DNA of 64,000 nucleotides from Saccharibacillus sp. CPCC 101409 (GCF_030518235.1 NZ_JAULSA010000010.1:124001-188000); one strand, 5' to 3'. Shown: positions 52,620-61,672, counted from the first letter of the stretch. Numbers and translations are program-made. The notes: generated by a model from the letters alone, not told the origin.

Positions 52620-53429
52620 ATGGCACTCAGCGCGCTGGACGAACTGCAGCTGAAATATCAGCAGCTTTCTGCCAAAGAAAAAGAAATCGCCGATTACGTG
52701 ATTCGTCACAAGAATTCGATCCACAATATCAATATCCGCGATCTGTCCGGCTTGACCCAGGCTTCCATGTCCACCATCACCCGCTTCTGCCGCAAGATCG
52801 GCTTTGCCAGCTTCGTCGATTTCAAGATCAGCCTGAACCGCGAAGCGGACGAGCCCAGCGGCGAACAGAACTTTTTTGCCCGGACCCAGCATATTTACAA
52901 CGAGATCATCAACGCCACTACCGAACTGATCCGCCCGGAAATGATCGAAGAAGTCGTCCGGCTGATCCGGCGCGCGAAGCGTATTTACGTGTACGGTCTC
53001 GGCAACTCGGGCTTTTCCGCGCTGGAATTCAAATACCGTTTGATGCGGATGAATATCCTCATCGACGCCGTCAACGATCCGCATATGATGCTGATGAACG
53101 CTTCCCTGATGAACGAGCACGACCTGGTGTTCGGCCTGTCCAACTCGGGACGCACCGAGGAAGTCAACGCGGGACTGCGCCAGGCGAAAAAGCTCGGCGC
53201 GACGGTGGTCGGCATCACCAACTTCGACCGGACGCCTTTTACCGAAACGACCGATCTCTGCCTGTTCACGCCGGCTTTGCAGCGAATCGGCGACGTTCCG
53301 TTTATCAACAGCCAGCTTGCGATCATCTATGTACTCGATATGGTGTCCATGCTGCTGCTGGAAGACGAATCGCTGCTGGAAGCGAGACGCCGGACGATCG
53401 ACGCGCTGTATCCCCCGGATAAAAAGTAA
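52620..53429 (+). CDS. RpiR/MurR-family regulator of amino-sugar genes
   Basis: The start is ATG 52620 with GAAGGAGGAC nine bases upstream, although the frame is open from 52506. The 269-residue protein has an RpiR helix-turn-helix (about 15-75, LSGLTQASMSTITRFCRKIG) and a SIS domain (about 115-250) with GLGNSGFSALE and SNSGRTEEVNAGLRQ contacting a sugar phosphate. It converges on nanE and the PTS gene, and it probably controls their promoter, which has an inverted repeat. The inducer may be ManNAc-6P or GlcNAc-6P (inference). Confidence 0.88.
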   Translation: MALSALDELQLKYQQLSAKEKEIADYVIRHKNSIHNINIRDLSGLTQASMSTITRFCRKIGFASFVDFKISLNREADEPSGEQNFFARTQHIYNEIINATTELIRPEMIEEVVRLIRRAKRIYVYGLGNSGFSALEFKYRLMRMNILIDAVNDPHMMLMNASLMNEHDLVFGLSNSGRTEEVNAGLRQAKKLGATVVGITNFDRTPFTETTDLCLFTPALQRIGDVPFINSQLAIIYVLDMVSMLLLEDESLLEARRRTIDALYPPDKK

Positions 53430-53590
53430 CCGGAAGCGGACCGAACGGCGGAGACGCATACGCACGAAAAAAAGGCGGGAAGTCCGGCCGCTTGTCTTAT
53501 TCCATTGAATGGAGACAAGCTGCGCGCTTCGCGCCTTTAATATATCCGTTATTTATTCCTGCCGCTTATTTATCCCGAAACTTCCGCCGT

Positions 53591-54307
53591 TTACCGCCCC
53601 GCCGAAGACAGGCCGCTGCCGCGCTTCATCTCCGCCACGAACCGCTCCGTGATCTGCTGCGGACGCGTGATCGCGCCGCCCACAACTACGCTGTATACGC
53701 CGATTTCCAGGCAGCGGGCGGCCATCTCGGGCGTCATGATATTGCCTTCCGCCACGATCGGCGTTTCGATCTCGCGCACCATTTCTTTCAGAATCGCAAA
53801 GTCGTCGGCGTACAGCTTCTGTGCCTGCGTTTCTTCCGTATAGCCGACCAGCGTCGCCGAAACGAGGTCGAAGCCCAGCCGCTGCGCCTGCGCGCCTTCG
53901 CGCACGTTCGATACATCCGCCATCAGCAGCAGCTCGGGATACCGGGCTCGGATCTGCCGGACCAGTTCGTCCAGCGCCATGCCGTCCGGGCGCGGCCGAT
54001 CCGTCGCGTCGAGCGCAACGATCTCGCAGCCCGTCGCGGCCAGCTCGCCTACTTCGCGCAGCGTCGGCGTAATAAACACCGGGTTCTCGCCGTAATTGCG
54101 CTTCACGATCCCGATCACCGGCAGATCGACCCGGCGGCGGATCTCCGTCACGTCTTCTGCCGTATTGGCGCGGATGCCGGCCGCCCCTCCCTGTTTGGCC
54201 GCCACGGCCATTTTGCCCATCGTCTCGGAGCCGTGCAGCGGTTCGTGCTCCAGCGCCTGACACGATACGATCAGACGCCCCGCAAGTCCCAGTGTGTCCA
54301 GTTTCAC
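53591..54307 (-). CDS. nanE: N-acetylmannosamine-6-phosphate 2-epimerase
   Basis: The 238-residue TIM-barrel enzyme starts at GTG 54307. It has the NanE pattern LIVSCQALEHEPLHG at the N-terminus, VDLPVIGIVKRNYGENPVFI with the catalytic Lys, IVALDATDRPRP and IVAEGNIMTP near the phosphate site, and VVGGAITRP at the C-terminal phosphate loop. It converts ManNAc-6P to GlcNAc-6P. It is seven bases behind the PTS gene. No sialic acid lyase or NagA/NagB gene is in the window, so ManNAc itself or an amino sugar from elsewhere is the likely source. Confidence 0.93.
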   Translation of the reverse strand: MKLDTLGLAGRLIVSCQALEHEPLHGSETMGKMAVAAKQGGAAGIRANTAEDVTEIRRRVDLPVIGIVKRNYGENPVFITPTLREVGELAATGCEIVALDATDRPRPDGMALDELVRQIRARYPELLLMADVSNVREGAQAQRLGFDLVSATLVGYTEETQAQKLYADDFAILKEMVREIETPIVAEGNIMTPEMAARCLEIGVYSVVVGGAITRPQQITERFVAEMKRGSGLSSAGR

Positions 54308-54313
54308 GTCGCC

Positions 54314-55900
54314 TCACTCCGTTTCCATATATTCTTCGATCTCGTTCTTGATGACGCTGACCTGCGGACCGTAAATGACCTGTACCCCGCTGCCGTTGAC
54401 GAACACGCCTTTGGCTCCGGTCGCTTTCAACCCGTTCTGGTTTACCCGCTCCGGATCGTTGACCGAGACCCGCAGCCGCGTCGCGCAGCAGTCGAGGTCT
54501 TTGATATTATCCATCCCGCCGAGCGCGTCGAGGATCACTTTCGAACGCGGCTGCGCTGAAGAATCCGATACCGCCGCCGCTGCCGGAATACCCGCGCCCG
54601 CCGCTTCCGCCGCTCCGTTTTCCACGGCTGCTTCGTCTTCGCGCCCCGGCGTTTTCAGGTTGAATTTGCCGATCAGGAAGCGGAACGTGAAGTAATACAG
54701 CGCGAACCAGACGGCTCCGATCACGGGCACGTACATCCAGTTCGTTTTCGCTTCGCCCTGCAGAATGCCGAACAGGATAAAGTCGATCAGGCCGCCGGAG
54801 AACGTTTGTCCGATCGTGATCTGGAAAATATGCGCCAGCATAAACGCCAGACCGTCGAACGCCGCGTGAATGACGTACAGGAAAGGCGCGACGAACAGGA
54901 ACGAGAATTCCAGCGGTTCGGTAATGCCGGTCAGGAACGAAGTCAGCGCCGCGGACAGCATCAGGCCGCCGACGACTTTTTTGCGTTCCGGCCGCGCCGT
55001 GTGGTAGATCGCCAGCGCCGCGCCGAGCAGACCGAACATCATGGTGATAAAGCGGCCCGACATAAAGCGCGATGTGCCGATAAAAAACTTCGACGTCCCG
55101 GGATCGCCGAGCTGGGCGAAGAAAATATTTTGCGTGCCTTCATACACTTTACCCGATACTTCGAGCGTGCCGCCCAGTCCGGTCTGCCAGAACGGCAGAT
55201 AGAAGATATGGTGCAGGCCGAGCGGTCCCAGCATCCGCAGGAAGAAACCGTAGAACAGCGTTCCCGCATAACCGGTCGCATCCACGATGCCGCCCAGCTT
55301 CATAATGCCCAACTGGATCGTCGGCCAGACCAGGTACATCAGCAGACCGACGAAGATCGCCGCAAACGACGACACGATCGGGATAAAGCGCGAACCCCCG
55401 AAAAAGCCGAGAAACTGCGGCAGTTCGATCTTGTTGTAGCGGTTATGCAGGAAAGCGGTGACAAGACCGATCACGATGCCGCCCAGCACGCCCGTTTGCA
55501 GCGACTGGATGCCGAGTATGACGCCCTGCCCCGCGGCGGCCAGATTGTCTTCGGCCAGCCTGCCGGAGTTCGCCAGCATCGCGTTGATCGAAGCGTTCAT
55601 GACCAGATAAGCGAGCGCCGCCGCGAGTCCGGCCGTACCTTTATCCGAACGCGCCAGTCCGACCGCCACGCCGATCGCGAAGATCAGCGCCAGATTGTCG
55701 AACACGATGCTGCCCGCGCTGCTCATCACGGTGAAGATATGCTGGAGCCACGCGATCTGAAGGACCGGGTACGTTTGGACCGTATTGGCGTTCGACAGCG
55801 CGCCGCCGATACCGAGCAGCAGCCCGGCTGCCGGCAAAACGGCGATCGGGAGCATAAAAGACTTGCCGAAACGCTGGGCTTTTTCAAAAAAGGTTTTCAT
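54314..55900 (-). CDS. PTS permease EIICB, amino-sugar/glucose type
   Basis: The 528-residue protein starts MKTFFEKAQRFGKSFMLPIA, with an EIIC domain of about ten helices (15-410; FNLALIF-like and GITEPLEFSFLFVAP substrate loop). A Glu/Ala-rich linker leads to an EIIB domain (about 445-528) with the phosphorylatable Cys in DCCATRLRV (probably Cys472). No EIIA is attached. The nanE gene next to it and the RpiR regulator suggest ManNAc or a related sugar; a GlvC/MalX-type hexose permease is the alternative. The operon head is here. Confidence 0.9.
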   Translation of the reverse strand: MKTFFEKAQRFGKSFMLPIAVLPAAGLLLGIGGALSNANTVQTYPVLQIAWLQHIFTVMSSAGSIVFDNLALIFAIGVAVGLARSDKGTAGLAAALAYLVMNASINAMLANSGRLAEDNLAAAGQGVILGIQSLQTGVLGGIVIGLVTAFLHNRYNKIELPQFLGFFGGSRFIPIVSSFAAIFVGLLMYLVWPTIQLGIMKLGGIVDATGYAGTLFYGFFLRMLGPLGLHHIFYLPFWQTGLGGTLEVSGKVYEGTQNIFFAQLGDPGTSKFFIGTSRFMSGRFITMMFGLLGAALAIYHTARPERKKVVGGLMLSAALTSFLTGITEPLEFSFLFVAPFLYVIHAAFDGLAFMLAHIFQITIGQTFSGGLIDFILFGILQGEAKTNWMYVPVIGAVWFALYYFTFRFLIGKFNLKTPGREDEAAVENGAAEAAGAGIPAAAAVSDSSAQPRSKVILDALGGMDNIKDLDCCATRLRVSVNDPERVNQNGLKATGAKGVFVNGSGVQVIYGPQVSVIKNEIEEYMETE

Positions 55901-55921
55901 TGTTGTTTCACCACCAGAAAT

Positions 55922-55963
55922 TATTTTCTTTTAAATATACTTTTAGAAAATAGTTTTCGTCAA
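55922..55963 (-). promoter_or_regulatory. PTS-nanE promoter with inverted-repeat operator
   Basis: On the minus strand TTGACG (55963-55958), an 18-base spacer and TATATT (55939-55934). Perfect arms TATTTTCT (55922-55929) and AGAAAATA (55945-55952) flank the -10 with a 15-base centre, an ideal place for a repressor such as the RpiR protein. Confidence 0.72.
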
Positions 55964-55983
55964 GATCATTCTTTTGAAAACAC

Positions 55984-56025
55984 AAAAAAACATGCCGCCG
56001 GAGTCGGCTCCGGCCGGGCATGTTT
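55984..56025 (-). terminator. Terminator of the ECF-transporter operon
   Basis: On the minus strand AAACATGCC...GGCCGGAG pairs with CTCCGGC...GGCATG and is followed by seven T, just after the T-component stop. Confidence 0.85.
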
Positions 56026-56030
56026 GCAGG

Positions 56031-56861
56031 TTATACAAAAATATTGTAAAAGCGCGATCCGTCCCAAAACGTGACGGTAAACGCCGCTGCCGACAGCAGA
56101 ACCGCCGCGGTCAGAACGGCTGCATCGGTTGTCGTAAGCGGACGCGTTTTGTACCAGGTGCGCCGGCGCCCCCGTCCGAAGCCGCGCAGCTCCAGCGCCG
56201 CGCTGACTTTCTCGATCCGTTCCAGCGTCGAGAGCACAAGCGGAAACAGAATCGAGACTGCGTTTTTCAATCGCCGGCCCGGCTTTTCTTTGCGCGACAG
56301 ATCGATTCCGCGCGCCTGCGCGGCGGTCGAAATATTGACGAATTCCTGCTGCACATCCGGAATGTAGCGCATGGTCAGCGAGATCGCGTAAGCGATCTTG
56401 TAACTCACGCCGATCCGGTTCAGCGAGGAAGCGAATTCGCTCGGATCGGTCGTCAGCAGAAACAGCAGCGCCAGCGGGACGACGACGGCGTACTTCAGCA
56501 TAACGTTGAACTGGTAAAACAGCTGCTCTGCCGTCAGCGAGTAATGTCCGGCGATATGCAGCAGTTCGTGGCGCGTGCCGTAGATCAGCGTGCCCTGCTC
56601 CGGCGCAAACAGAAAGATCGCCAGCTGATTGAGCAGGGAAAAGATCAGGATCAGATACAGGACAAACGAATACTGTTTGAACGGAACTTTCGACAAGTAA
56701 AAAGCGGTCAGCGATACGGCCAGCAGCGCCAGCAGACAGCGCGTGTCGTAAATGACCATGCCCGTCACCGAGCCGATTATAAAGCAGAGCAGCTTGGTGA
56801 CGCCGTTCAACCGGTGGACGGGCGAAGCGATATCGGAGTACGCGAGGAGTTTAACCGCCAT
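56031..56861 (-). CDS. Energy-coupling factor transporter T component (EcfT)
   Basis: The 276-residue membrane protein has about five hydrophobic helices and two Ala-Arg-Gly-type coupling signatures: STAAQARGIDL and AALELRGFGRGRR (about residues 180-190 and 225-237), which bind the ATPase grooves. Its ATG shares one base with the stop of the ATPase gene (TGATG), so it is tightly coupled. It forms an importer with the fused ATPase and S component upstream. The operon ends at the hairpin at 55984. Confidence 0.92.
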   Translation of the reverse strand: MAVKLLAYSDIASPVHRLNGVTKLLCFIIGSVTGMVIYDTRCLLALLAVSLTAFYLSKVPFKQYSFVLYLILIFSLLNQLAIFLFAPEQGTLIYGTRHELLHIAGHYSLTAEQLFYQFNVMLKYAVVVPLALLFLLTTDPSEFASSLNRIGVSYKIAYAISLTMRYIPDVQQEFVNISTAAQARGIDLSRKEKPGRRLKNAVSILFPLVLSTLERIEKVSAALELRGFGRGRRRTWYKTRPLTTTDAAVLTAAVLLSAAAFTVTFWDGSRFYNIFV

Positions 56862-58564
56862 CAGCTTGTCAGCTCCTTTTCCGATCGGATGAACCGGGCG
56901 ACGAACTCGTCTTCCGGCGATATGCCGGCCCGGCGGGCCAGAAGATGCAGCGACGTTTCGCTCAGATGCGCTTCTTCCACGAGCGCGGCGTCGCCGAGAA
57001 TACGGGCCGGCGCGGCGTCGGCGATCCGGCGTCCTTCGGACAGAACGATCGCGCGCTGTCCGTATTCGAGCATCAGGTGCATGTCGTGCGTAATCAGGAT
57101 CAGCGTCATGCCGCCGCGGTTCAGCTCCAGCAGAAACCGCATCATCTCGTTGTAATGGCGAAAGTCCTGTCCGGCCGTCGGTTCGTCGAGAATCAGGATA
57201 TCCGGACGCAGAACGAGAATCGACGCGATCGTGGCGCGCTTCTTCTGTCCGTAGCTGAGCGCGGACACCGGCCAGCCGCGAAACGGATACAGGCCGCAGA
57301 CGCGCAGCGTTTCGTGCACCCGCTCGCGAATCTCTTCCGCCGGCACGCCGCGATTCAGCAGTCCGAGCGCCGCTTCGTCGTACAGCAGCGGCTTGGACAG
57401 CATATGATTGGGATTCTGCATCACAAAGCCGATCCGCTGCGCGCGTTCGCGAATCGAGTCGTCGAGCAGATCGCGCCCTTCAAGGCGAATCGAACCTTCG
57501 ATAGGCTTGTGGAAGCCGCAGATCAGGCGCGAAATCGTCGATTTGCCCGCTCCGTTGCGTCCGGCGATGCACAGAATCTCGCCGCGGCCCACCGACAGCG
57601 ATACATCGCGCAGCACCGGGCGGGCGGGATCGTAGCCGAACGTAATTCCGTTCAGCTCCAGCAGAGGCTCCCGTACGGCAGTCTCGGGCGCGGCCGCATT
57701 CGCTTCGTACCAGCTTCGCAGCCGGCCGGCGCCGGGCTCAAGCTCGATAGTCTCGACGCTGCGCGGGCGCATCTCCGGCGTCACTTCGCAGCCGGCATAG
57801 CGCAGCGCGGTCAAATGCAGCGGCTCGCGAATGCCTTTTGCCCGCAGCAGATCCGAGCACAGCAGCTGTTCCGGCGGCAGATCGGCGGCGATGCGTCCGT
57901 CGTCGATCACGATCACCCGGTCGACCGGACAATGCAGCATCTCTTCCAGCCGGTGCTCGATAATCACGATCGTGCGCTTCGATTCGCGGTGCAGCCGGTC
58001 GATCAGCTCGACCGTCGACCGGCCGGCGTGCGGATCGAGGCTGGCCAGCGGCTCGTCGAACAGCAGAATCGGAGCGCCGCCGACCAATCCTCCGGCCAGT
58101 GTCGTTTTCTGCTTCTGGCCGCCCGACAGTTCCTGCGGCGAAGCGTTCAGAAAGTCGAGAAAATCGACTTCCGCCGCCGCTTCTTCCACCCGCCGCACCA
58201 TCTCCGCATGGGCAACGCCGTCGTTTTCCAGCTTGAACGCGATATCTTCCGCCACCGTCAGGCCGACAAACTGCCCGTCCGGGTCCTGCATCACCGTCCC
58301 GATCCGATCGGACAGCTCCGCGATGTTCCAACCGTCCGCGGGTTCGCCCATGATCTTCAGACCGCCCGAGCGCTCGCCCGGATAGAAATGCGGCGCCAGA
58401 CCGTTGATGCAGTGCGCAAGCGTGCTTTTGCCAGAGCCCGACGGACCGACAATCAGCACCTTTTCTCCTTCATAAATGCTCAGATCGATTTCATGCAGCG
58501 TAGGTTCGCTCTGGGCGCGGTATTGAAAAGTAAAACGTTCGAATTCGATGACCGGTTTTCTCAT
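56861..58564 (-). CDS. ECF transporter ATPase, fused A1-A2 subunit
   Basis: The 567-residue protein from ATG 58564 (AAAGGA upstream) has two complete ABC cassettes. Domain 1 (about 5-235) has Walker A GPSGSGKST, signature LSGGQKQ and Walker B ILLFDEPLASLD. Domain 2 (about 300-540) has GRNGAGKST, LSYGQKK and ILILDEPTAGQD. Fusion of the two halves is the YkoD-type arrangement, in contrast to separate EcfA1 and EcfA2. It energises uptake by the S component, which lies 117 bases upstream. Confidence 0.93.
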   Translation of the reverse strand: MRKPVIEFERFTFQYRAQSEPTLHEIDLSIYEGEKVLIVGPSGSGKSTLAHCINGLAPHFYPGERSGGLKIMGEPADGWNIAELSDRIGTVMQDPDGQFVGLTVAEDIAFKLENDGVAHAEMVRRVEEAAAEVDFLDFLNASPQELSGGQKQKTTLAGGLVGGAPILLFDEPLASLDPHAGRSTVELIDRLHRESKRTIVIIEHRLEEMLHCPVDRVIVIDDGRIAADLPPEQLLCSDLLRAKGIREPLHLTALRYAGCEVTPEMRPRSVETIELEPGAGRLRSWYEANAAAPETAVREPLLELNGITFGYDPARPVLRDVSLSVGRGEILCIAGRNGAGKSTISRLICGFHKPIEGSIRLEGRDLLDDSIRERAQRIGFVMQNPNHMLSKPLLYDEAALGLLNRGVPAEEIRERVHETLRVCGLYPFRGWPVSALSYGQKKRATIASILVLRPDILILDEPTAGQDFRHYNEMMRFLLELNRGGMTLILITHDMHLMLEYGQRAIVLSEGRRIADAAPARILGDAALVEEAHLSETSLHLLARRAGISPEDEFVARFIRSEKELTS

Positions 58565-58626
58565 GGGATTCCTTTCTGCTTCGTCGTGCTCGTTATTTCG
58601 CGTCGTCGCCCGCGGGGCGGACACAG

Positions 58627-58655
58627 GAAAAAGCCGGCTGCGAACACCGGCTTTC
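58627..58655 (-). terminator. Intercistronic terminator-like hairpin between S component and ATPase
   Basis: On the minus strand AAAGCCGG pairs with CCGGCTTT around a nine-base loop, followed by TTTTTCC. It would leave more S component than ATPase/T transcript. Confidence 0.7.
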
Positions 58656-58681
58656 CTCTATTCCGCCTCAATTTTCACATG

Positions 58682-59242
58682 CTACGCTTCTCGCGTCAAG
58701 CTTCCCCGCTTGGTGCGCGTTTTGGCGTAGGCCGCCGCGAGCAGCGTCCCGAGCACGGCCACGACGAGAATATTCAGACCGCCGGCCACCAGGCCCTGCG
58801 TGAACACTTTGTCGCCCGGTTCGGCATAGATCAGAATATCGAGCACCGGAGCCGCGACGAACCAGGATACCGCGTTGGCAATAATCTGCCCGATATTGAA
58901 ACGGATGATTTCTTTGATGCCGAACTGCCCTTCTTCGATCCGGGCGCCCCTGTTAAACAGCCCGTACAGCAGCCCCGCGATGCCGGAAGCGATGACCCAG
59001 CTGAACCACGGCGCGCCGTAGGAAATCAAATCCGCCAGCGTATGCCCGATCAGGCCGATCAGCAGCCCGGCCCACGGACCGTACAGCAAAGCGAACAGTG
59101 CGAGGATCGCATAGTTCGTTTGCAGATTGGTATTCGCAATACCGGTCGGAATCGAACCGAAGCGCGCCAGCACGATAAACAGTGCCGCCCCGATCCCGAT
59201 CGCGACGATCGTGCGTACCGAAAATCCTTTTGAAGACCGCAT
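58682..59242 (-). CDS. ECF transporter S component, UPF0397-like
   Basis: The 186-residue protein from ATG 59242 (GAGAGGG upstream) has six helices and the family segment VAIGIGAALFIVLARFGS at the N-terminus, GPWAGLLIGLIGHTLADLI in the middle and LVAGGLNILVVAVLGTLLAAA at the end. This pattern matches UPF0397/YkoE-like substrate-binding components. It is the specificity subunit of an ECF importer for a vitamin or related cofactor; the ligand is not visible. It heads the operon. Confidence 0.87.
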   Translation of the reverse strand: MRSSKGFSVRTIVAIGIGAALFIVLARFGSIPTGIANTNLQTNYAILALFALLYGPWAGLLIGLIGHTLADLISYGAPWFSWVIASGIAGLLYGLFNRGARIEEGQFGIKEIIRFNIGQIIANAVSWFVAAPVLDILIYAEPGDKVFTQGLVAGGLNILVVAVLGTLLAAAYAKTRTKRGSLTREA

Positions 59243-59324
59243 AATTTTCCCTCTCTTTCGTAAACGTATCGAGCCGCCTATCCAGGTCTTCGTCCTACCC
59301 GGGCGTTCGGTCTTGTTTGCGTTG

Positions 59325-59353
59325 ATTATAACGGGTGACAACCCGCAAAGCTA
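59325..59353 (-). promoter_or_regulatory. ECF operon promoter with a small inverted repeat
   Basis: On the minus strand a perfect TATAAT (59330-59325) has only TAGCTT at 59353-59348 as a -35, and the inverted repeat CGGGTTGTCACCCG (59345-59332) fills the spacer. The leader to the start codon is about 80 bases and I recognise no riboswitch in it. Confidence 0.6.
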
Positions 59354-59497
59354 TAGTTTTTTCAGCGAAAACATATTTTATTTATCGGAATTGTTTGTTT
59401 TGATTGATATTCGTTTTTTCTATAGACATCATTTTCAACAAAAGCTAAAATCAAGTTGGCTTACTCGGTAACTTTTTATAAAAGGAGAAGATAAAAA

Positions 59498-60331
59498 ATG
59501 AATGCCAAAGCAGCCGCCTTTTTCCGCTACCCGCTTGTGTGGGCGATCCTCGGCTTTCTGCTGCTGGTGCTCTGCAACGGCCTGCTCGCCCCAATCCCCG
59601 GCTCTTCCGGAGGAGCGGCGCTAATCGTTCTGCTGTCGCTGTTAAGCATCGCCGCTTACTCGGCCGTCTACCTGCTCGTCATGAAAAAAATCGCCCGCCG
59701 GCCCGTTCCCGAACTTTCGACGCAGCGGGCCGGACGCGAAACGCTGCTCGGGATCGGAACCGGCCTGCTGTTTATCGGGCTGTCCGTGCTCGTGATCGCG
59801 ATCTTCGGCGGCTATTCGTTTCGCTGGGCCCCGGCGGACGCCGCGGGCAGCCTGATCGCCGGATTGGTCCTGTTCGCGAGCGCGGCGCTGTTCGAGGAAA
59901 TGATATTCCGCGGCCTGCTGCTTCAAGCGATCGAACGCATCGGCGGCAGCTGGATCGCGCTCGCGGCGACTTCGCTGTTCTTCGGCGCCGTCCATCTCGC
60001 CAATCCCTCCGCCACCCTGCTCAGCGCGGCCGCAATCGCCGTCGAAGCCGGCCTGCTGCTCGGCGCGGCTTTTCTGTGGCGCCGCAATCTGTGGTTCGTC
60101 ACCGGACTGCATTTTGCCTGGAACGCTTCCGAAAGTTTGCTGGGCATCCAGGTTTCCGGTCTGGACGTTTCCGGCCTGTTCGAAGTCCGCGTCGGCGGTT
60201 CGGCCTGGCTGACCGGCGGAGACTTTGGCCTCGAAGGCTCGCTCGTTCCGGTTGCGATCGGGCTGCTGCTGGCGGTCTTCATGCTGTCTCGCGCCAAAAG
60301 AGCGGGGCAGATCAAGCCGATGCGCCGATAA
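59498..60331 (+). CDS. CPBP-family intramembrane metalloprotease
   Basis: The 277-residue protein has about eight helices. CPBP (Abi) motifs are complete: Glu133-Glu134 in FEEMIFRG, His166 in FFGAVHLANP and His209 or so in VTGLHFAWN. These coordinate the metal for proteolysis within the membrane. In Bacillota such proteins serve bacteriocin immunity, signalling or processing of membrane proteins. AAAGGAGAAG precedes ATG 59498. No bacteriocin gene is nearby. Confidence 0.92.
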   Translation: MNAKAAAFFRYPLVWAILGFLLLVLCNGLLAPIPGSSGGAALIVLLSLLSIAAYSAVYLLVMKKIARRPVPELSTQRAGRETLLGIGTGLLFIGLSVLVIAIFGGYSFRWAPADAAGSLIAGLVLFASAALFEEMIFRGLLLQAIERIGGSWIALAATSLFFGAVHLANPSATLLSAAAIAVEAGLLLGAAFLWRRNLWFVTGLHFAWNASESLLGIQVSGLDVSGLFEVRVGGSAWLTGGDFGLEGSLVPVAIGLLLAVFMLSRAKRAGQIKPMRR

Positions 60332-60409
60332 AAATATTTTTCCGTTATAAGGAATTCGAAATGTAACCGGCGAAGACGCATCAATGGGCATACATCCGCA
60401 ATAAAAGAC

Positions 60410-60456
60410 AAAGCAGGCCCGAAGAGCTTCGTTAGAAGCTTTCGCGCCTGCTTTTT
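60410..60456. terminator. Bidirectional intrinsic terminator
   Basis: AAAGCAGGC and GCCTGCTTT enclose an inner AGCTTC/GAAGCT stem; T-runs serve both strands. It separates the convergent CPBP and GNAT genes. Confidence 0.85.
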
Positions 60457-60491
60457 CACGACGTTCTTTTTACCGATCGGCTTTGCCCGAC

Positions 60492-60986
60492 TTAACCAAG
60501 CGCCAACCTGTAGAACTTCTTATCCACTTCCATCACCGGAAATCTTTCCGGCAGTTCGCCGCGCGGCACTTCGGCAAAACCGTTCTTCTCGTAAAAACGG
60601 TGCGCCGCTTTGAACGCCGGAGTCGTTCCCAGCCAGATCTCCGATATTCCGCGTTCGGCGGCCCAGCTTATCGCGCTTTGCAGCAGCTGCCGCGAAACCC
60701 CGAGTCCGCCGCCGCGAAAATCTTCCGCCACGAACATTTTGCGCAGAGCCGCGCGGCCGTCACCGATATCCAGCAGCGCAATCGTGCCGACGACCCGCTC
60801 CCCGTTCAGCGCCGTCCAGAAGTTTCCTTTGCCCCGCCGGTAAAAGTTCTCGATCTCCAATAGGTCCGGCTGATCTTCCAGGGTGATCGGGATGCCGTAT
60901 TCGTCCTGTTGAATACTCAGGATCAGGTCGGCGACCAGGCTTTGATTGACAGACGCGTATTCACGGACTTCGACCCGGGTCTTCAT
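60492..60986 (-). CDS. GNAT-family N-acetyltransferase
   Basis: The 164-residue protein has the single-domain GNAT fold with motif A at ALRKMFVAEDFRGGGLGVSR (about residues 77-96; acetyl-CoA loop RGGGLG) and motif B at YEKNGF near residue 135. Its start overlaps the DUF1266 stop by four bases (ATGA), so it is translated after that gene. The acceptor is unknown. Confidence 0.92.
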   Translation of the reverse strand: MKTRVEVREYASVNQSLVADLILSIQQDEYGIPITLEDQPDLLEIENFYRRGKGNFWTALNGERVVGTIALLDIGDGRAALRKMFVAEDFRGGGLGVSRQLLQSAISWAAERGISEIWLGTTPAFKAAHRFYEKNGFAEVPRGELPERFPVMEVDKKFYRLALG

Positions 60987-61672
60987 CGTTCATCCCTCCC
61001 GTACTCCGGCAGATTCGGCGGCTCCGGCAGGTCGATCTCCCATTCCAGCTCCCGCCACAGGCTGCGCCTGCCGATCAGCAGGCTGCGCAGCTGGCCCAGA
61101 TTGATCTCGGACCATTCTTCCGAAATATCCCGGCGCCAGAACTGGCGGCCGGCCATATAAGCGACCGCGTAGTCGGGCCAGCTCCGGTACGCAAAGCGCG
61201 CGCGAAGCGCGGTATTCAGCAGATAAGCATTCTCTTCCGCTTCGCCGATCAAGCCGGTCATCCGCGCGCAGCGGACATAGAACGCAAGCCGGCCCCAGTC
61301 CCAGGCGGCGATGCCGGCCGGCGGCAGCCGGTCCATATACAGATTGACCGTATAGAAATCGGCGTAACGATCGGTATTCCGGTCGATCCGGCCGATATAA
61401 GCGCGGCGCTCGGCCAGGGTCATGCCGCCGAGCAGCAGCCGAATCTCCTGGAAAGAAGGATTGTGCATCCCGGCCCACATCCGTTCCGCCAGATTCCGCA
61501 CATCGTAGGCTTCGGTGACGCCCCACTGTTCTTCCAGCATACCGCCTACGCCGAAGTCGCAATCTTCGAACGCATAAGGAGGCTCGGCATCGTTCGATTC
61601 CAGCAGCGGCGCGCCAAGCGCCATTGCCCACTGCAGGGCACGTTTGTACGCAGATTCGTCCATCATGTCCAT
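60983..61672 (-). CDS. DUF1266 protein
   Basis: The 229-residue protein ends with the DUF1266 signature: AAWDWGRLAFYVRCARMTGLI and EEN, then MAGRQFWRRD (about 120-175). Proteins with this domain are common in Bacillota and enterobacteria and have no known activity. The start ATG 61672 has GGAGGTAG just before it and overlaps the TPR stop by ten bases. It is coupled downstream to the GNAT gene, so the three genes form one operon. Confidence 0.88.
   Translation of the reverse strand: MDMMDESAYKRALQWAMALGAPLLESNDAEPPYAFEDCDFGVGGMLEEQWGVTEAYDVRNLAERMWAGMHNPSFQEIRLLLGGMTLAERRAYIGRIDRNTDRYADFYTVNLYMDRLPPAGIAAWDWGRLAFYVRCARMTGLIGEAEENAYLLNTALRARFAYRSWPDYAVAYMAGRQFWRRDISEEWSEINLGQLRSLLIGRRSLWRELEWEIDLPEPPNLPEYGRDER

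Noticed and set aside
56945-59233. 762-codon plus-strand frame across the ECF genes
   Set aside because: It is an antisense shadow of the ATPase and S genes, with the same artificial composition and no start signal.
59243-59324. Possible riboswitch in the ECF operon leader
   Set aside because: Only about 80 bases, with one weak CCGGGT/ACCTGG pairing; I could not match thiamine, preQ1, cobalamin, FMN or guanidine patterns.
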